The notes under the pieces were generated by a model, which worked only from the letters and a program-made list of their open reading frames with translations, was not told the DNA's origin and made no database searches. A program made the translations under genes and the position numbers. DNA of 29,460 bases from Triparma columacea (Eukaryota > Sar > Bolidophyceae > Parmales > Triparmaceae), in the NCBI GenBank assembly GCA_030267965.1, contig BRYA01000250.1, positions 1 through 29,460 of the forward strand, given 5' to 3'. The stretch's first letter is position 1; each line of letters begins with the position of its first letter. Of the stretch, positions 1 through 10,400 are shown one piece after another.

Positions 1-633
1 CTCCGACGCAGTCATCTGTCCCTTGCTTATCTTTCCTCTCTTAGCACTTTTAGTCATTCCCAGGATTTCTGCAAGCTTTGAGACAGCCTCTTGTGGTAAA
101 TCCTCTTCTTCGTCAATTGAGTTAACGTCGATAGTGTAGGTTTTTGCGGCATCTGTACCATTACTCTTGACCCGCATGTCAAGGAGGTACTCTACGAATT
201 TTGCACGCGCATTGAAGTGCTGCCAGTATGAGATTCTCCTGAGGTCGTAATCGCCTTCGCCATTATACTCCTCGTGCACGATGTGGCGTCGGAATTTTCC
301 TTCCTTTGATTCAGACAGGAAAAAGTCAACGACCTTGTCGGGGGTCTCGTGGACCACGCAAGCGAGCTGTAAGAATTTACTAGCTTTATCGTCTCCGGTC
401 GAGAGGTCAACGAGGCCCTCCACTGCTCCCCGGTCCTTGATTTTTTTCACGAGGATTTGGCGGATGATGTCCGTTTTTGGCCCCTCTGCCATGATCTTGC
501 GCGCGTTGCTATGGCTTGAGAAGATTTTTGGGGAGCTGGAGAGAAGGTCCGGGGGACTGAGATGTTCGGCGTCGCCTGCTGCCGCAGCACCCCCGGCTTT
601 GTAGAGTTCACCTGTCATTCGGAGGTTGGACAT
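1..633 (-). CDS. Hypothetical protein, 3' end beyond the window
   Basis: An uninterrupted reading frame of 211 codons runs leftward from the ATG at 631-633 to the first base of the window without a stop, so the gene is cut by the window edge. The protein begins MSNLRMTGELYKAGG, has no signal peptide or membrane segment, and is charged and soluble-looking. The middle contains a HIVHEEYNGEGDYDLRRISY-type stretch and the visible end a Lys-rich part (KSAKRGKISKG). I do not recognise a family. The ATG at 633 is the first in frame; a second Met lies five codons further in. Codon use matches the neighbouring genes, and the length of the open frame makes a chance ORF unlikely. Whether an intron lies just past the edge cannot be seen. 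Confidence 0.7.
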   Translation of the reverse strand, partial: MSNLRMTGELYKAGGAAAAGDAEHLSPPDLLSSSPKIFSSHSNARKIMAEGPKTDIIRQILVKKIKDRGAVEGLVDLSTGDDKASKFLQLACVVHETPDKVVDFFLSESKEGKFRRHIVHEEYNGEGDYDLRRISYWQHFNARAKFVEYLLDMRVKSNGTDAAKTYTIDVNSIDEEEDLPQEAVSKLAEILGMTKSAKRGKISKGQMTASE

Positions 634-1967
634 GCTTCAACTGCGAGAAAGAAAGATAAAGGTGTTCACGAGGGGTGAGTAGGGGATCGCGAGAAGGAAT
701 AGGAATGAATCGGCAACAGTCGAGCGTTTTTGTAGAGTGGCGGAAACCCGACAATGTAAGTGGGTTCATCCGTGATCAAATTTTGTTCTTAATGTATCTT
801 CGCAGACAGTGCAAGGACGGCTTTCGCGCCGATTTAGTCTGTTAGTTGCCTCAGTACTCACATCTACCGCCAAAATGTAGCCTGGGAGAGATTTATGACC
901 TTAGGCGGGAGGGCCTGGGCGGGAGAGCTAGGATGTGGTTTATTGGACAGCGCGGGGGCGGGGAATGAGGGTGTAAACTGGCTGATAATACGATGGAAGG
1001 CGGGAGGAGGTGAGTAAAGGGGCGCAAAAGGTCCTAATAGACGAGATTGCAAAACCAGTAAAGTCAGTTGCGACCGGGGATGGCGTGTTGGGGGCGTACC
1101 TGGAAGAATTTGCTTCGATAGGACAAAGATTTGTGTCGAGTTTGATGTCAAAAGGAGCCCGTGTGCATTAATGAGGCGCTAGGTAGTCGCAAGCTCAATT
1201 ATCTTTTGTGTGGAGGATGGGGTCTGCCGAAAAAAAATCGGCAAAATAAAATCACCGAATTTATACCTACGAAATATATATTGTTATCTTATATCAATAT
1301 TGTAAACTAATGTTGTATATTGGATAATATAAAACTTGTTTTGACATCTCAAGAATATAATTTTATTAATGTCTCAAATGTAACTTGATATATTCAATTA
1401 TCTCAAATTTATATAAATTTGAATATTTTGGTATATTTGTATCAACTAAATATATATTTGAAATTTCTCAGGTGTAAAATATTTTTTCATTTAATTTATC
1501 GTAAATTTTGAAATCAATTGAGATTGATTGGTACAAATATAAAGATATTCAGGAAACAATAAAGAATTTAGAAGACTTTTGAAAACTGTTGCGAGCAAAT
1601 TTACATTAAATCCATTCAATTCATAGAATGATGATAAATGTGATTGCCTAAGTGTGTTACGGTGCTCGAAGCCTTCCGTTGCTGAGCATGCATGACGCCT
1701 AAGTGTCGAACATGAATTGGCCCGTAGTCATATTGTACGTGAGATCGGCCTTGGGTCCATAATTCCATCAAATTTTATTTTTTTTCGTTCTACACACCGT
1801 ACGCCTATGCGTTAAATGTGCCCATAACCTGTCGTAGATAACACTAAGGTAAGAAGGCTAATGAATTTGCATTTCAAGATAGTTTCTGAGGTCAAGACCC
1901 TTCTCCAAGGTTTTCGAAGGTTTTCAGGTGCCAGAAAAACGAAGCCACAGGTCGTTCCCAAAAGAAA
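634..1967. other. Intergenic region with AT-rich core
   Basis: About 1.3 kb separates the divergent partial gene on the left from the cysteine protease gene on the right. No supported gene was found on either strand. A 95-codon minus-strand frame at 864-1151 is Pro/Ser-rich and unlike the real proteins here. The segment must hold the promoters of both flanking genes. Its centre, about 1231-1620, is extremely AT-rich and is listed separately. Confidence 0.7.
1231..1620. other. AT-rich island (about 21% G+C)
   Basis: Counting by hand gives 81 G/C in 390 bases (about 21%), and 57 in 300 (19%) for 1261-1560; widening to 1201-1680 gives about 25%. Runs such as ATATAAATTTGAATATTTTG and many TATA/AAATTT words dominate, and no open frame of note occurs. 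The flanking genes are much richer in G+C. Possible roles are a replication origin, a nucleosome-free or matrix-attachment region, an old transposon remnant, or a low-GC centromere-like segment as known in diatoms. The sequence alone does not choose between these. Confidence 0.75.
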
Positions 1968-3760
1968 ATGTTCAAATCCTTGGCCTTTATCGCCCTTGTC
2001 GGTGCGAATGCGGCTGATGTCGTCCCTCCGAGTCTCCCAGCGGCCTACACAGCGTCAGTTCGCCTTAATATGCCATATATTGCCCTAACAGAGCCTTTCA
2101 AGGTAGCGGTCTCTTCGAGCTTGAAACAGGCTATTTCCTATTGGGACGGCATGGATACTTACATATACGACTACTCCGGGAAAGACGGCGCAATGTCTTA
2201 CCAGGTGATCCCGACAACGAACGACGGTATGACTTCCCAAGAGACCTGCTGGATAACCTCTACGCCAGCTTCCACCATCCCTCCAATTGTTCTCTTCCCT
2301 GACTTTTCCACTTTCACCGCTATGCCTGATCAGCACACGGTGAACGGCCACCTTTGTAATGGCTGGATACTCGAGCAACCGGAATTCAATTCAACCTCTG
2401 GAAACATTGGAACCTATTGGTTTTATGCTGATGCTTCGACCAACACGCCAGTTCGCTACCAGGTGAGAATGGAAGAGGAGGAGCGCAGAAACCGTCGCCT
2501 TGAGCTAACTCTGCCCGCCCCATCCATTCTTAGTTCGTTGGCCACAACGCTGTTACGGGCGGCCACTTTGACCAGTACCACTTCGATTACATTGACTTCA
2601 CCGAGGGCGAGCCGGACGATTCTCTCTTTGACCCAACGTCAATTTCTGGCATTTCGTCCGTCTCTGACTGCTCTCCTATCCCAGCTTTTGACGATGACGA
2701 TGGAGGGGGGCCCACTGTTGGGGGAGGCGTTCACCCTCCTTCCCACCATGTCCCGCCTGCTGACTTTGAAATGCTCCACCCTCATGGGTTCGAACTGAGG
2801 GCCAAGGAGGCGTCGAACTACATGGAGGACTATGACAAGTCTTGGGAGGACGATGAAGCCTCAACCCGTGCTGGCCTCTACCACAATGCGAGGCGCTACG
2901 TCAACAGCGTGAACAGGCAGAAGAATACGTACAGGCTTGCTGTGAACCACATGGCAGATTGGACCAGGGAGGAGAAGGCCAAGTTGAGGGGAAGGCTGCG
3001 GACGTCGAGGCAAGACCTCGAGAACGTTGAGCTCAAGGCTGCTTTCACCCACGAGAGAGGCGTTGAGGACATCCCAAGTGAGGTAGACTGGAGGGGAACC
3101 GGTGCCGTCACGGAAGTCAAGGACCAGGGAACGTGCGGATCTTGCTGGTCTTACGGTACGACGGGAACAATCGAGGGACAGATTTGGAAGACCACCAACG
3201 AGACAGTTCCCATTTCCCAGCAGAATCTCATGGACTGCTCCTGGCCTCAAGGCAACAATGCCTGCGATGGGGGCCTCGACTACAACGCTTACGACTGGAT
3301 TATCAATACTGGAGGGGGAATCGCCACTTACGCCTCTTACGGATCCTACCTTAACGCTGACGGGTTCTGCCACTTTGGGGATGTCGATATTGTCAAGGGA
3401 GCCGTTCTAACCGGCTACGCTAATGTCACCGAGGGTGATGTTGACGCTTTGAACGACGCCCTCGCCAACATCGGGCCCATCTCTGTCAGTATCGATGCCT
3501 CCCCTGATTCCTTTTATTACTACCAGGGCGGCTACTACAACGGCCTCAACAGTGACGGCGAACAGGAGTGCGGCAACGGTGTTGACGACCTCGACCACAC
3601 TGTGTTGGCGGTGGGCTACAAGCTCGGGCCTGACGGAAAGCTTTACTCCATCGTCAAAAATAGCTGGTCCACGTACTGGGGAGACGAGGGATATGTTTAC
3701 ATTCTTCAGGAAGGAAACGTATGTGGAGTTGCAACGAGCCCCACCTACGCTATTCTGTGA
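1968..3760 (+). CDS. Secreted papain-family (C1A) cysteine protease, CfaD/26-29 kDa type
   Basis: Two exons, 1968-2462 and 2534-3760, separated by a 71-bp intron (GTGAGA...TTAG, phase 0), give 573 residues. Residues 1-16 (MFKSLAFIALVGANAA) form a signal peptide. A roughly 200-residue N-terminal domain follows, then an Asp/Gly/Pro-rich linker, an I29-type inhibitory propeptide (about 262-320, with YRLAVNHMADWTREE), and the papain domain from VDWRGTGAVTEVKDQGTCGS. Catalytic residues are intact: oxyanion Gln363, Cys369 in CGSCWS, His520 in LDHTVLAVGY and Asn541 in KNSWSTYWGDEGY. The long N-terminal domain before the propeptide is characteristic of Dictyostelium counting factor-associated protein D and insect 26/29 kDa proteases, as opposed to plain cathepsin L. 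Expected site is lysosome/vacuole or outside the cell, acting in protein digestion. Reading through the intron shifts the frame, which supports the splice. Confidence 0.9.
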
Positions 3761-3778
3761 GAGGTACTCAGGGACGAA

Positions 3779-3808
3779 CATGGGAGATGGGAGATGGGAG
3801 AGGGGAGA
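3779..3808. repeat. Short GGGAGAT tandem repeat
   Basis: Just after the cysteine protease stop codon, the heptamer GGGAGAT is repeated imperfectly three to four times (CATGGGAGATGGGAGATGGG followed by AGAGGGGAGAT). It lies in the expected 3' UTR or spacer. No function is suggested. Confidence 0.6.
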
Positions 3809-4044
3809 TCTGGTTGATGGGGGCGAGCCTGCATTTTCTTGCCACGCTATTGTAGATATCGCGTCGAGACTAATGATAACATAAGGTGAAACCATTGTCC
3901 CCGGAATCCCCTTGCAATTTTGCCACTTTTGTGCTCTCCCTACTCTGCGGCTTAAAAACACACAACTACAAACTCACGTGACCACTGCGTACTACTATCT
4001 CGTTTTATCACTCTCCTCCACTCCTTCTCCCCCCCAAGCATAAA

Positions 4045-4932
4045 ATGGCAAAAGGGCACCACCTCACCCGACCCCTTATCCTCCTTTTACTTCTCTCCCT
4101 TACTTTAACGTCCACTCTCAGCTTCACCCCCTCCCTTCCTTATCATGTACAAACTCGATTAAACACTATAACTCCCGCCACTCAATCAAAGTCTCTCTCT
4201 CTGCAACTCCCAACATCCCGCTCCTCCCCCTCCCTCCCCCCTAGAGCCAGAACTTATAGCCTCCGTCCTTTACACTCGACGAAGGGTAGTGAGGAGGCAG
4301 ACGAGTTTGTTCCTTCCGTTGCAGCCTCCGTCGTCGCAGGCCAGTCCCTCTTCATCCCTTTAAGCCTAGCCATTGGAGCCATAGCTAAGCTCAAGCTCAT
4401 ATCCGTTCCCGCTTCGGAGCTCTCGGCCTCCGTGGTCGGGGGGCTGTACTACACTCTCCCGCTCTGCGCATTCGTGCTGGTGACATCGGCCATGGAGCGT
4501 TTCATCCCTCCTCTGAAGAAAGTTGCCGAGGCCACTGAGTCCACAATTTTGGCCCTCCTTGGTTCCAAGAGGCGCCTTCTTACCTCTGTAATATTTGCCG
4601 CAGCCCTAGGTAGCGTTGCGGGCCTAGGTGAGGAACTCTTGTTCCGCGGTTGCATCCAGCAGGGCCTAGGCATGTACCTTCCCCAGCTCCCCTCCCTCCT
4701 CCTCACGTCCTTCCTCTTTGCGCTGGGTCACGCGGTGACCCCTCTCTACGCTTTGATTAGCTTCATTGCCTCCATGTACTTCGGCTGGGTTTACTTGTCC
4801 ACTGGCGACCTTCTCATCCCGATAATCTCCCACTCTCTCTACGATATGGTTGCTGTGATTGCTACCCACTGGCTCGTGACTGGTAAAACACGCGAAGAGA
4901 GGGACGCGCTCAGAAAAATAGGACAAAACTAA
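4045..4932 (+). CDS. CPBP (Rce1/Abi) family intramembrane metalloprotease, plastid-targeted
   Basis: A single-exon gene of 295 residues. The three CPBP motifs are present: GEELLFR (Glu196, Glu197, Arg201), FALGH (Phe225, His229) and HSLYD (His263, Asp267). These form the metal-binding active site inside several membrane helices (about 93-150, 180-195, 212-230, 233-251, 257-279). The family includes CAAX prenyl-protein proteases, bacteriocin-processing enzymes and plant chloroplast homologues; the substrate here is unknown. The N-terminus has a hydrophobic signal (LILLLLLSLTLTSTLS) followed directly by Phe27-Thr-Pro and then a Ser/Thr/Pro/Arg-rich region to about residue 80. That is the two-part presequence, with Phe at the signal cleavage point, used to enter complex red-lineage plastids. 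The first in-frame ATG (AAAATGGC) gives this complete presequence, so the start is well supported. Confidence 0.88.
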   Translation: MAKGHHLTRPLILLLLLSLTLTSTLSFTPSLPYHVQTRLNTITPATQSKSLSLQLPTSRSSPSLPPRARTYSLRPLHSTKGSEEADEFVPSVAASVVAGQSLFIPLSLAIGAIAKLKLISVPASELSASVVGGLYYTLPLCAFVLVTSAMERFIPPLKKVAEATESTILALLGSKRRLLTSVIFAAALGSVAGLGEELLFRGCIQQGLGMYLPQLPSLLLTSFLFALGHAVTPLYALISFIASMYFGWVYLSTGDLLIPIISHSLYDMVAVIATHWLVTGKTREERDALRKIGQN

Positions 4933-5019
4933 GTTTTATTTCATGCGGTATGGTGGTGTAAATTCTTCTTAGCGCTATCTCTATCTCTTTCCTTCCCTTG
5001 TTCCCCCCCACCCCCCCCG

Positions 5020-7181
5020 TCAGCCCCTCCTTCGCCTCTTCATCAAGACGAACCCTACCAAAGCAACCGCCGCCGCCACCGCCACAACAACAGTGACGCT
5101 TTTCAACCCTTCCTCCCTCCCCCTTCTCCCTCCCTCCCCCCCTCCTTCCCTCCCCCCCTCCCCCTCCCCCCTCACTCCCCCATCAAAGTCCTCCTCAACC
5201 ATCCCCCCCCTCAAGACCCCAACAAACCCCTCTACAAACTCCTTGTTCTGCACCTCCTCCGAGTCCCCAAAGACTCCGTTGAGCGTAAAGTCAATGACCT
5301 TTATGACGCTTTTAACGTCCTCCCAGCCCCTCGGTTTCTCGGTGAACTGCGACGAGAGGCGTTGGAGCGAAGTGTCGACCGAAGAAGGTTAGTTAAGGTG
5401 AAGGGACTTCTTTCTTTCTTTCCTTTCCATTCCTGTCCTCTTCTTGCCTAACTCGTCGCACTACTCGCACCTGTTTGAGGACGACGGCGCGAACAATCTT
5501 GACGAGGTATTCGGTACCGCAGATTGAGCTCTCGTCCACCTCGAGCCTCGCCCCCGCATCCCTCCTCCACTTAAGCATGGCCTTGAGGAGGTCGTCATGG
5601 CGGGGCTTCCAGATCATATTCTGGTCCCGCATCTTAACATCGTTGAGAATCTTGTACACTTCGTTGGTTTCCTTTCTATCCCTATTTGACCCATCGTAAA
5701 TATTCAGGCATCGTGCCTGACTCAGTTGCAGCACCTTCATGAGGCTCTCTGACCATCTCAGCCTCGCTGCCTTCACGTCTTTCCCCTTCTCTCTACCCCC
5801 CCCTCCCCCCCCTCCCATCTCTTCCACCTTCTCCTCATCCTCCCCCTCGGACTGCGGCGGTGTTTCAAAGTGGTGCAGAGATGACCTCAATGAATCCCCC
5901 CCCACGCTCTCATGCCGTTCCAACGCATCCTTAAACTCCTCCTCACCCCCCAAACTCGCTTCCCTCGCGCCTTCTTCCATCGCCCAGATTTCCCTGCTCA
6001 AATCTCGAATCATCAGCTTCCTGAGCAAGACCAAGTAATGGACATCCATCACACCATACAAAACCTGGTCCTTGTCTAGCGGCCTTACCCTCCAGTCGCT
6101 GCTTTGCCACTTCTTCTTCAACTCCTTGTACTCCTCCCCCTCTGGCAAGCCGTACTCCGCACAGACGTGGGCCAACCCAACCCTCTCCAAGCCCAAGACT
6201 TTTGCGGCCTCGTGGGTATCAAACGCGTTCACCACGACGATCCCAAAGTCCCTCGACAGTGCCTTCACGTCGAAAGATATACCATGCCCAATCTTCACGA
6301 CGCTGGGGTCAGCAAAAATCCACCCTAGCTGCGACACGCAAAACGAATCGTTAACAGGACGAGGGTTAACTTACAGAACGAGGATGCGGGTTCTCAAGTC
6401 GTCGCTATGCTGCCCCTCAACCCCATCTCACCTCTTCTCGAAGCCCCTTCCAAACCTCCACATCCGCAAGAACGTCAACCACAAAATTCTTTTCCCCACT
6501 GCTTAACTGCATGAGGCACACCATCCCTAGCTCGAACGGACTCCAGTTGTACATTTCCAAATCGAAACCAATCTCCCCAAACCCCCCGTCCCTCAAGTAC
6601 ACCCCACACTCCCTCAACTTCTCTAGAGAGTCAACATACACCACGTCCTCCTCCTTCACCTTGTCCAGGCTCCCTAAATCTATCTCCTTCATGGTGGCGA
6701 AATCGAACCTATCGTGAATGTCCCTCACGCACCTCCCCGGGTTGTCCCTCAAATCCTGAACCACCCCAGTCTCTAGACGCCCCCCCTCCCCCTCCTTGCT
6801 GAAGGCATACGGCTTGAAACCCCTCAACCGGAAGCTACCATTACTCATGGCCGATACAGCATCGTAACCCTCAAACTTCCCGTTCCTGCTCAGCACCATC
6901 CTTCTGGGATTGCTTGAGCTGTCCCGCTCTCCAACAGATATATGGTAGACAGAACATTGCGAACATAGATCGTGGACGAACTTCCTCTCCTTACCAGTAA
7001 GACCGTGTGGGAGCTGCACGTTATTCGCCGCCGAGGTGGCAGGAAATACAACTCCCTCACGTAAGACCAGCTCGCCACTTCCAAGCCCCTTGGCAAACTT
7101 GTCCAAGTACTCCGCTACCTTAGAGATCTCTGCCTTTGTCAACCTCCCCCCCCTCTTACCAACTCTATCATTACGCCCCAT
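5020..7181 (-). CDS. R3H-domain DEDDy 3'-5' exonuclease with C-terminal membrane anchor
   Basis: Three exons on the minus strand, 6432-7181, 5471-6328 and 5020-5346, joined by phase-0 introns of 103 and 124 bp (GTGAGA...CGCAG and GTGCGA...CGCAG), give 644 residues. Residues 61-105 resemble an R3H nucleic-acid-binding domain (Arg66-xxx-His70, then SVGERDSSSNPRRMVLSR). The exonuclease domain (about 180-355) has all DEDDy residues: Asp207/Glu209 in FDLE, Asp270 in GHGISFD, and Tyr341/Asp345 in YGVMD. It resembles RNase D/Rrp6/EXD2-type enzymes, which trim RNA or DNA 3' ends. If intron 2 is ignored the frame stops at 5393. The spliced form continues into exon 3 and ends in a hydrophobic helix plus basic tail (TVVVAVAAAVALVGFVLM, then KRRRRG), a tail anchor. 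A poly-Gly run sits in the linker. Substrate and host membrane are unknown. The exon 3 join is inferred from splice sites and the convincing tail. Confidence 0.82.
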
Positions 7182-7433
7182 TTCAAGTCTCGAAATCTAA
7201 TCTATCTAAATCTGGGTCACAAACCATCCAGAACAATAAATTCTGAGATAGATTCGGACTTTGAACAAATCCCTCACCCCTCCTTCTTCTTGCGTGCGAC
7301 GTGACTGCGACCGCCTCCTGGGTTCCGTTTATACCAGAAAGTTGCACCCGGCCTCTTCCTCTCCCCCTCCCAGCTCTCCTACCTTCCTTGAGAACCCTTC
7401 CCTCAAACACTCAGTTACACCTTTGTGTCCTTC
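7182..7433. promoter_or_regulatory. Shared upstream region of two divergent genes
   Basis: The 252 bases between the ATG of the minus-strand exonuclease and the first ATG of the plus-strand receptor-like gene must carry both promoters and both 5' leaders. No clear TATA box or other named element was recognised. Confidence 0.5.
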
Positions 7434-7487
7434 ATGTCCTTCATGTCGTTCATGTCCTTCATGTCGTTCATGTTGCTCATGTTGCTC
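7425..7487 (+). repeat. 9-bp tandem repeat encoding the signal peptide
   Basis: Seven consecutive 9-bp units alternate ATGTCCTTC / ATGTCGTTC and then ATGTTGCTC (the first unit begins GTG). They encode Met-Ser-Phe and Met-Leu-Leu triplets, so the start of the following protein has six in-frame ATGs within 54 bases, followed by one more at 7488. The hydrophobic core of the predicted signal peptide is made entirely of this repeat. Confidence 0.85.
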
Positions 7488-10400
7488 ATGGTGTCCACCG
7501 AGGCATCCTCACAAGTAGAATGCCAAGAAGTGACAGTTGAGAATATGTGTAACACAGTTGTGGGCAGTTCACTGAATGGGGTCTACACAAAGGTGGAGCA
7601 ATGTCTCATTGGGGAAGAAGGAAGCTCAAAATCAGTGTACTACTCGAAGGATACTCTATTTCACATATTTTGGAGCGACAGCCAAAACGACTGGGAATTC
7701 GGTCAAAGGTGCGACAATGATGCAAAAAAACAAATCAGCAAGGAGGCAATTATATATGTATATATATATATATATATATGCCGCACCCCCCCCACTGACC
7801 CCCCCTCCCCCCCTCCCCCCCCCAGTTGCCAATCGGAAAGCTTTGGTCCTCACCTCCCTGCCTATGGCTACAGTTTTGTCGACCAAGACGAGCCTTTCCT
7901 TTCTACTCCCACTTCTCACACGTGGACATGCTGGGACGACGCCAACGAAGAATTCAGCACGCCTGCCTCCATCCCTACTATTACGTGCACGTCTCGAAGT
8001 GACTCGCCTAAGTGCCCCCAAGGTCAATTTTCTTCCAGCGGATTCGAACCCTGCAAGCCGTGCCCCTCGCACATACCTCACACCTTATCACCTGGCTCGA
8101 CGTCCTCATCGAGCTGCATCTCTTACTCTCAAAACCTGGTCGCCATCTCACAGAATGGCAACAAAGTTCTTTCGTATTCGCCAGAAAAGGATTCGTGGGA
8201 TATTCTAACGGAGGAGGTGAGAAGGGACAAGGAAGCAAAGCACGCGTGACAATTTTTGTACACTAACACAACAAGCCTCTCCGCGGCCCACAGCACGAGT
8301 TCATGAAAGGACCGAGGGACATGGTTTGGATTTCGGCCACCAACTTCCTCGTCACCTCCTTCTTTTTAGACGAAGTTCACGAATACAAGATGGATGGCAC
8401 CCACGCTGGCCTCTTTTGTAAAGTAGAAGAGCCTGAAGGGATTGTGGTTATCCCTCCACCATTCAACCTTATCGTGGTTACGTCGATGGTCAGCGGTGAC
8501 ATGAAGTTCTTCAGCATCGACGACGGGAGAAATAATGGAAGCCTCGAGTCCTCGGACGCTGTCGCCACTCTCAATCTCCCCTCAGGCAATGCACCTCAAA
8601 ATCTTGCCTATGACCCCACAACCTATGAGCTGTATGCCAACACTTGGAGCAATTCCATCGAAAGGGTTTGCCTCCCACCCTCCATATTATCTCCCCTCTT
8701 TCTCAGTTGCGATCCTAACCGTGAGGGTGTGATAGCATACGATCCATCTTATATCAGTATATACTCTATGGTGCTTGTCCCCGAGGAGGAAAAGTTCATC
8801 GTTCCTTGTGAAATTGCACACACAGGTGAGGAGGAGTGCAATGGCGCTTTTAATTTACCTTAATTCGCACTAATTACTAAAGCTCTAACCCCCATCAACC
8901 CCATTCCTACGCAGAATTCGCCGCATTGTGTAAGTGCGATATGCCAGGATCTCTGGTAGGTCACACGCCTTACGAAACACATGAAGGGTGCGACGAAGTA
9001 CCTCTACCCAAGTTTGGAGCCGGTCCGATAGGCAATGGGTACTTCACTCCCTCAGGCCTCTACAAGGACAGCGACAAGGCCTTACTCTTCGTTGCAGACA
9101 GTTCGTATTCTAAGGTTTACGTTTTTAATCTTTTCGGGACATCCTCCTTCATCACCAGGCTTGAGAGCAAGGCAGGATACCTGACATTTCCGGTTGCAGT
9201 TAGTAGCCGTCCCGGCCTGGAGCCCCGCCTTTCCTCCATCGTTTCCTCCGGCAGCGGAACTGTTGGGGAGATTATTGATTACTCTGTTCTTCTAAAGGAC
9301 GGCCACAACATTGAATACTCTGCAACAATTCTGGAGCTCTCTTCTATAAAACTCAAGGCAGTTGGAATGGTAAAAATCGGCTCAGAACAAGTCAAGCTGG
9401 AGGTGAGAATGAAGGAAACGAAGCAAGACGCCTCTCCTCCCCAAGACGCCTCTCCTCCCTCATCTGCTTACGCTCGCTTCACTCATTTTTTCCGTAACAG
9501 CTCGAGGGAGGATCGATATCAATCTCACAGGATGGAAATGCAACGCTCCCCTTGAAGTTCACGTTGGCGGGCACTTACCAACTTTCAATTTTTCAATCCT
9601 TTGCAGGTGGGGAGTTGCACTTCTTGAAATCTCCTCAGACGATCACCATTGCACCTGGCCCGACTGAACTTGGGATGGGATACACGCGTTACGAAATTCC
9701 AGACAATTTGGTAGCGGGGAGAGAATTTCGAATTAGGGTCACCCCGTTGGACAGCTATTTGAATCCCACCCTCAACTCGGGACAGGGAGAAAATTTCTTC
9801 GCAAGATTCATCACTGAAGGAGGGCCCCTGACTTTTGAACTCGTCGAGCCCACCAGCAACACTTACAACACTGGGGGGAAGCCCCACAAAGACGACGAAA
9901 TATCATCTGGGATGACGCTTGAAGCTGTCGTGACGATAGTGGAGGCTAACACTTTCCCATTTGGGGTCAGTAAAGACGGCAAGCGAGGCACTTATGAAAC
10001 TGTGTCGAGAATAGATGTCTTACCGGCTTACCCAGATTTAGACAACACGTACTGTCGGGTTAATAGCTTTTACCTCGATGATTCTGTAATACTTTCTTTG
10101 GAATTGGAATCAACAAAATCCGACGCAACCATCTCCCTAACCATCGAGCCTTTTGACGAATTCGACAATATTGTTTACAGCGATAATGATTTCCACATTG
10201 AGGTGGATACTGGATCTGAAATTATGGAATTTACCCTCGAACCACCAACTTACACAAAGATCCTGGTTGTGGAGAAGGGAACGTCAGCATCAATGACGGT
10301 GACATTTATGCACGATGGCGAATTAATCAACGGAGGCACTGCCGAAATCAGCGTGAAACCCGGCGAAGAGCTCCTCAGCACGTCTCTGCTCTTGATAACT

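Noticed and set aside
864..1151. 95-codon minus-strand open frame
   Set aside because: Pro/Ser/His-rich with no recognisable domain, in intergenic DNA with no splice partner; best explained as chance.
3407..3961. 184-codon minus-strand frame
   Set aside because: It is antisense to the catalytic domain of the cysteine protease, whose active-site motifs fix the coding strand.
5393..5395. Stop codon of the exonuclease at 5393
   Set aside because: It lies between good donor and acceptor sites; splicing gives a longer frame ending in a convincing membrane anchor.
8038..8060. tRNA T-arm-like sequence on the minus strand (GGGTTCGAATCC)
   Set aside because: The stem pairs at only two positions, no other tRNA arms are found nearby, and it lies inside a Cys-rich coding segment.
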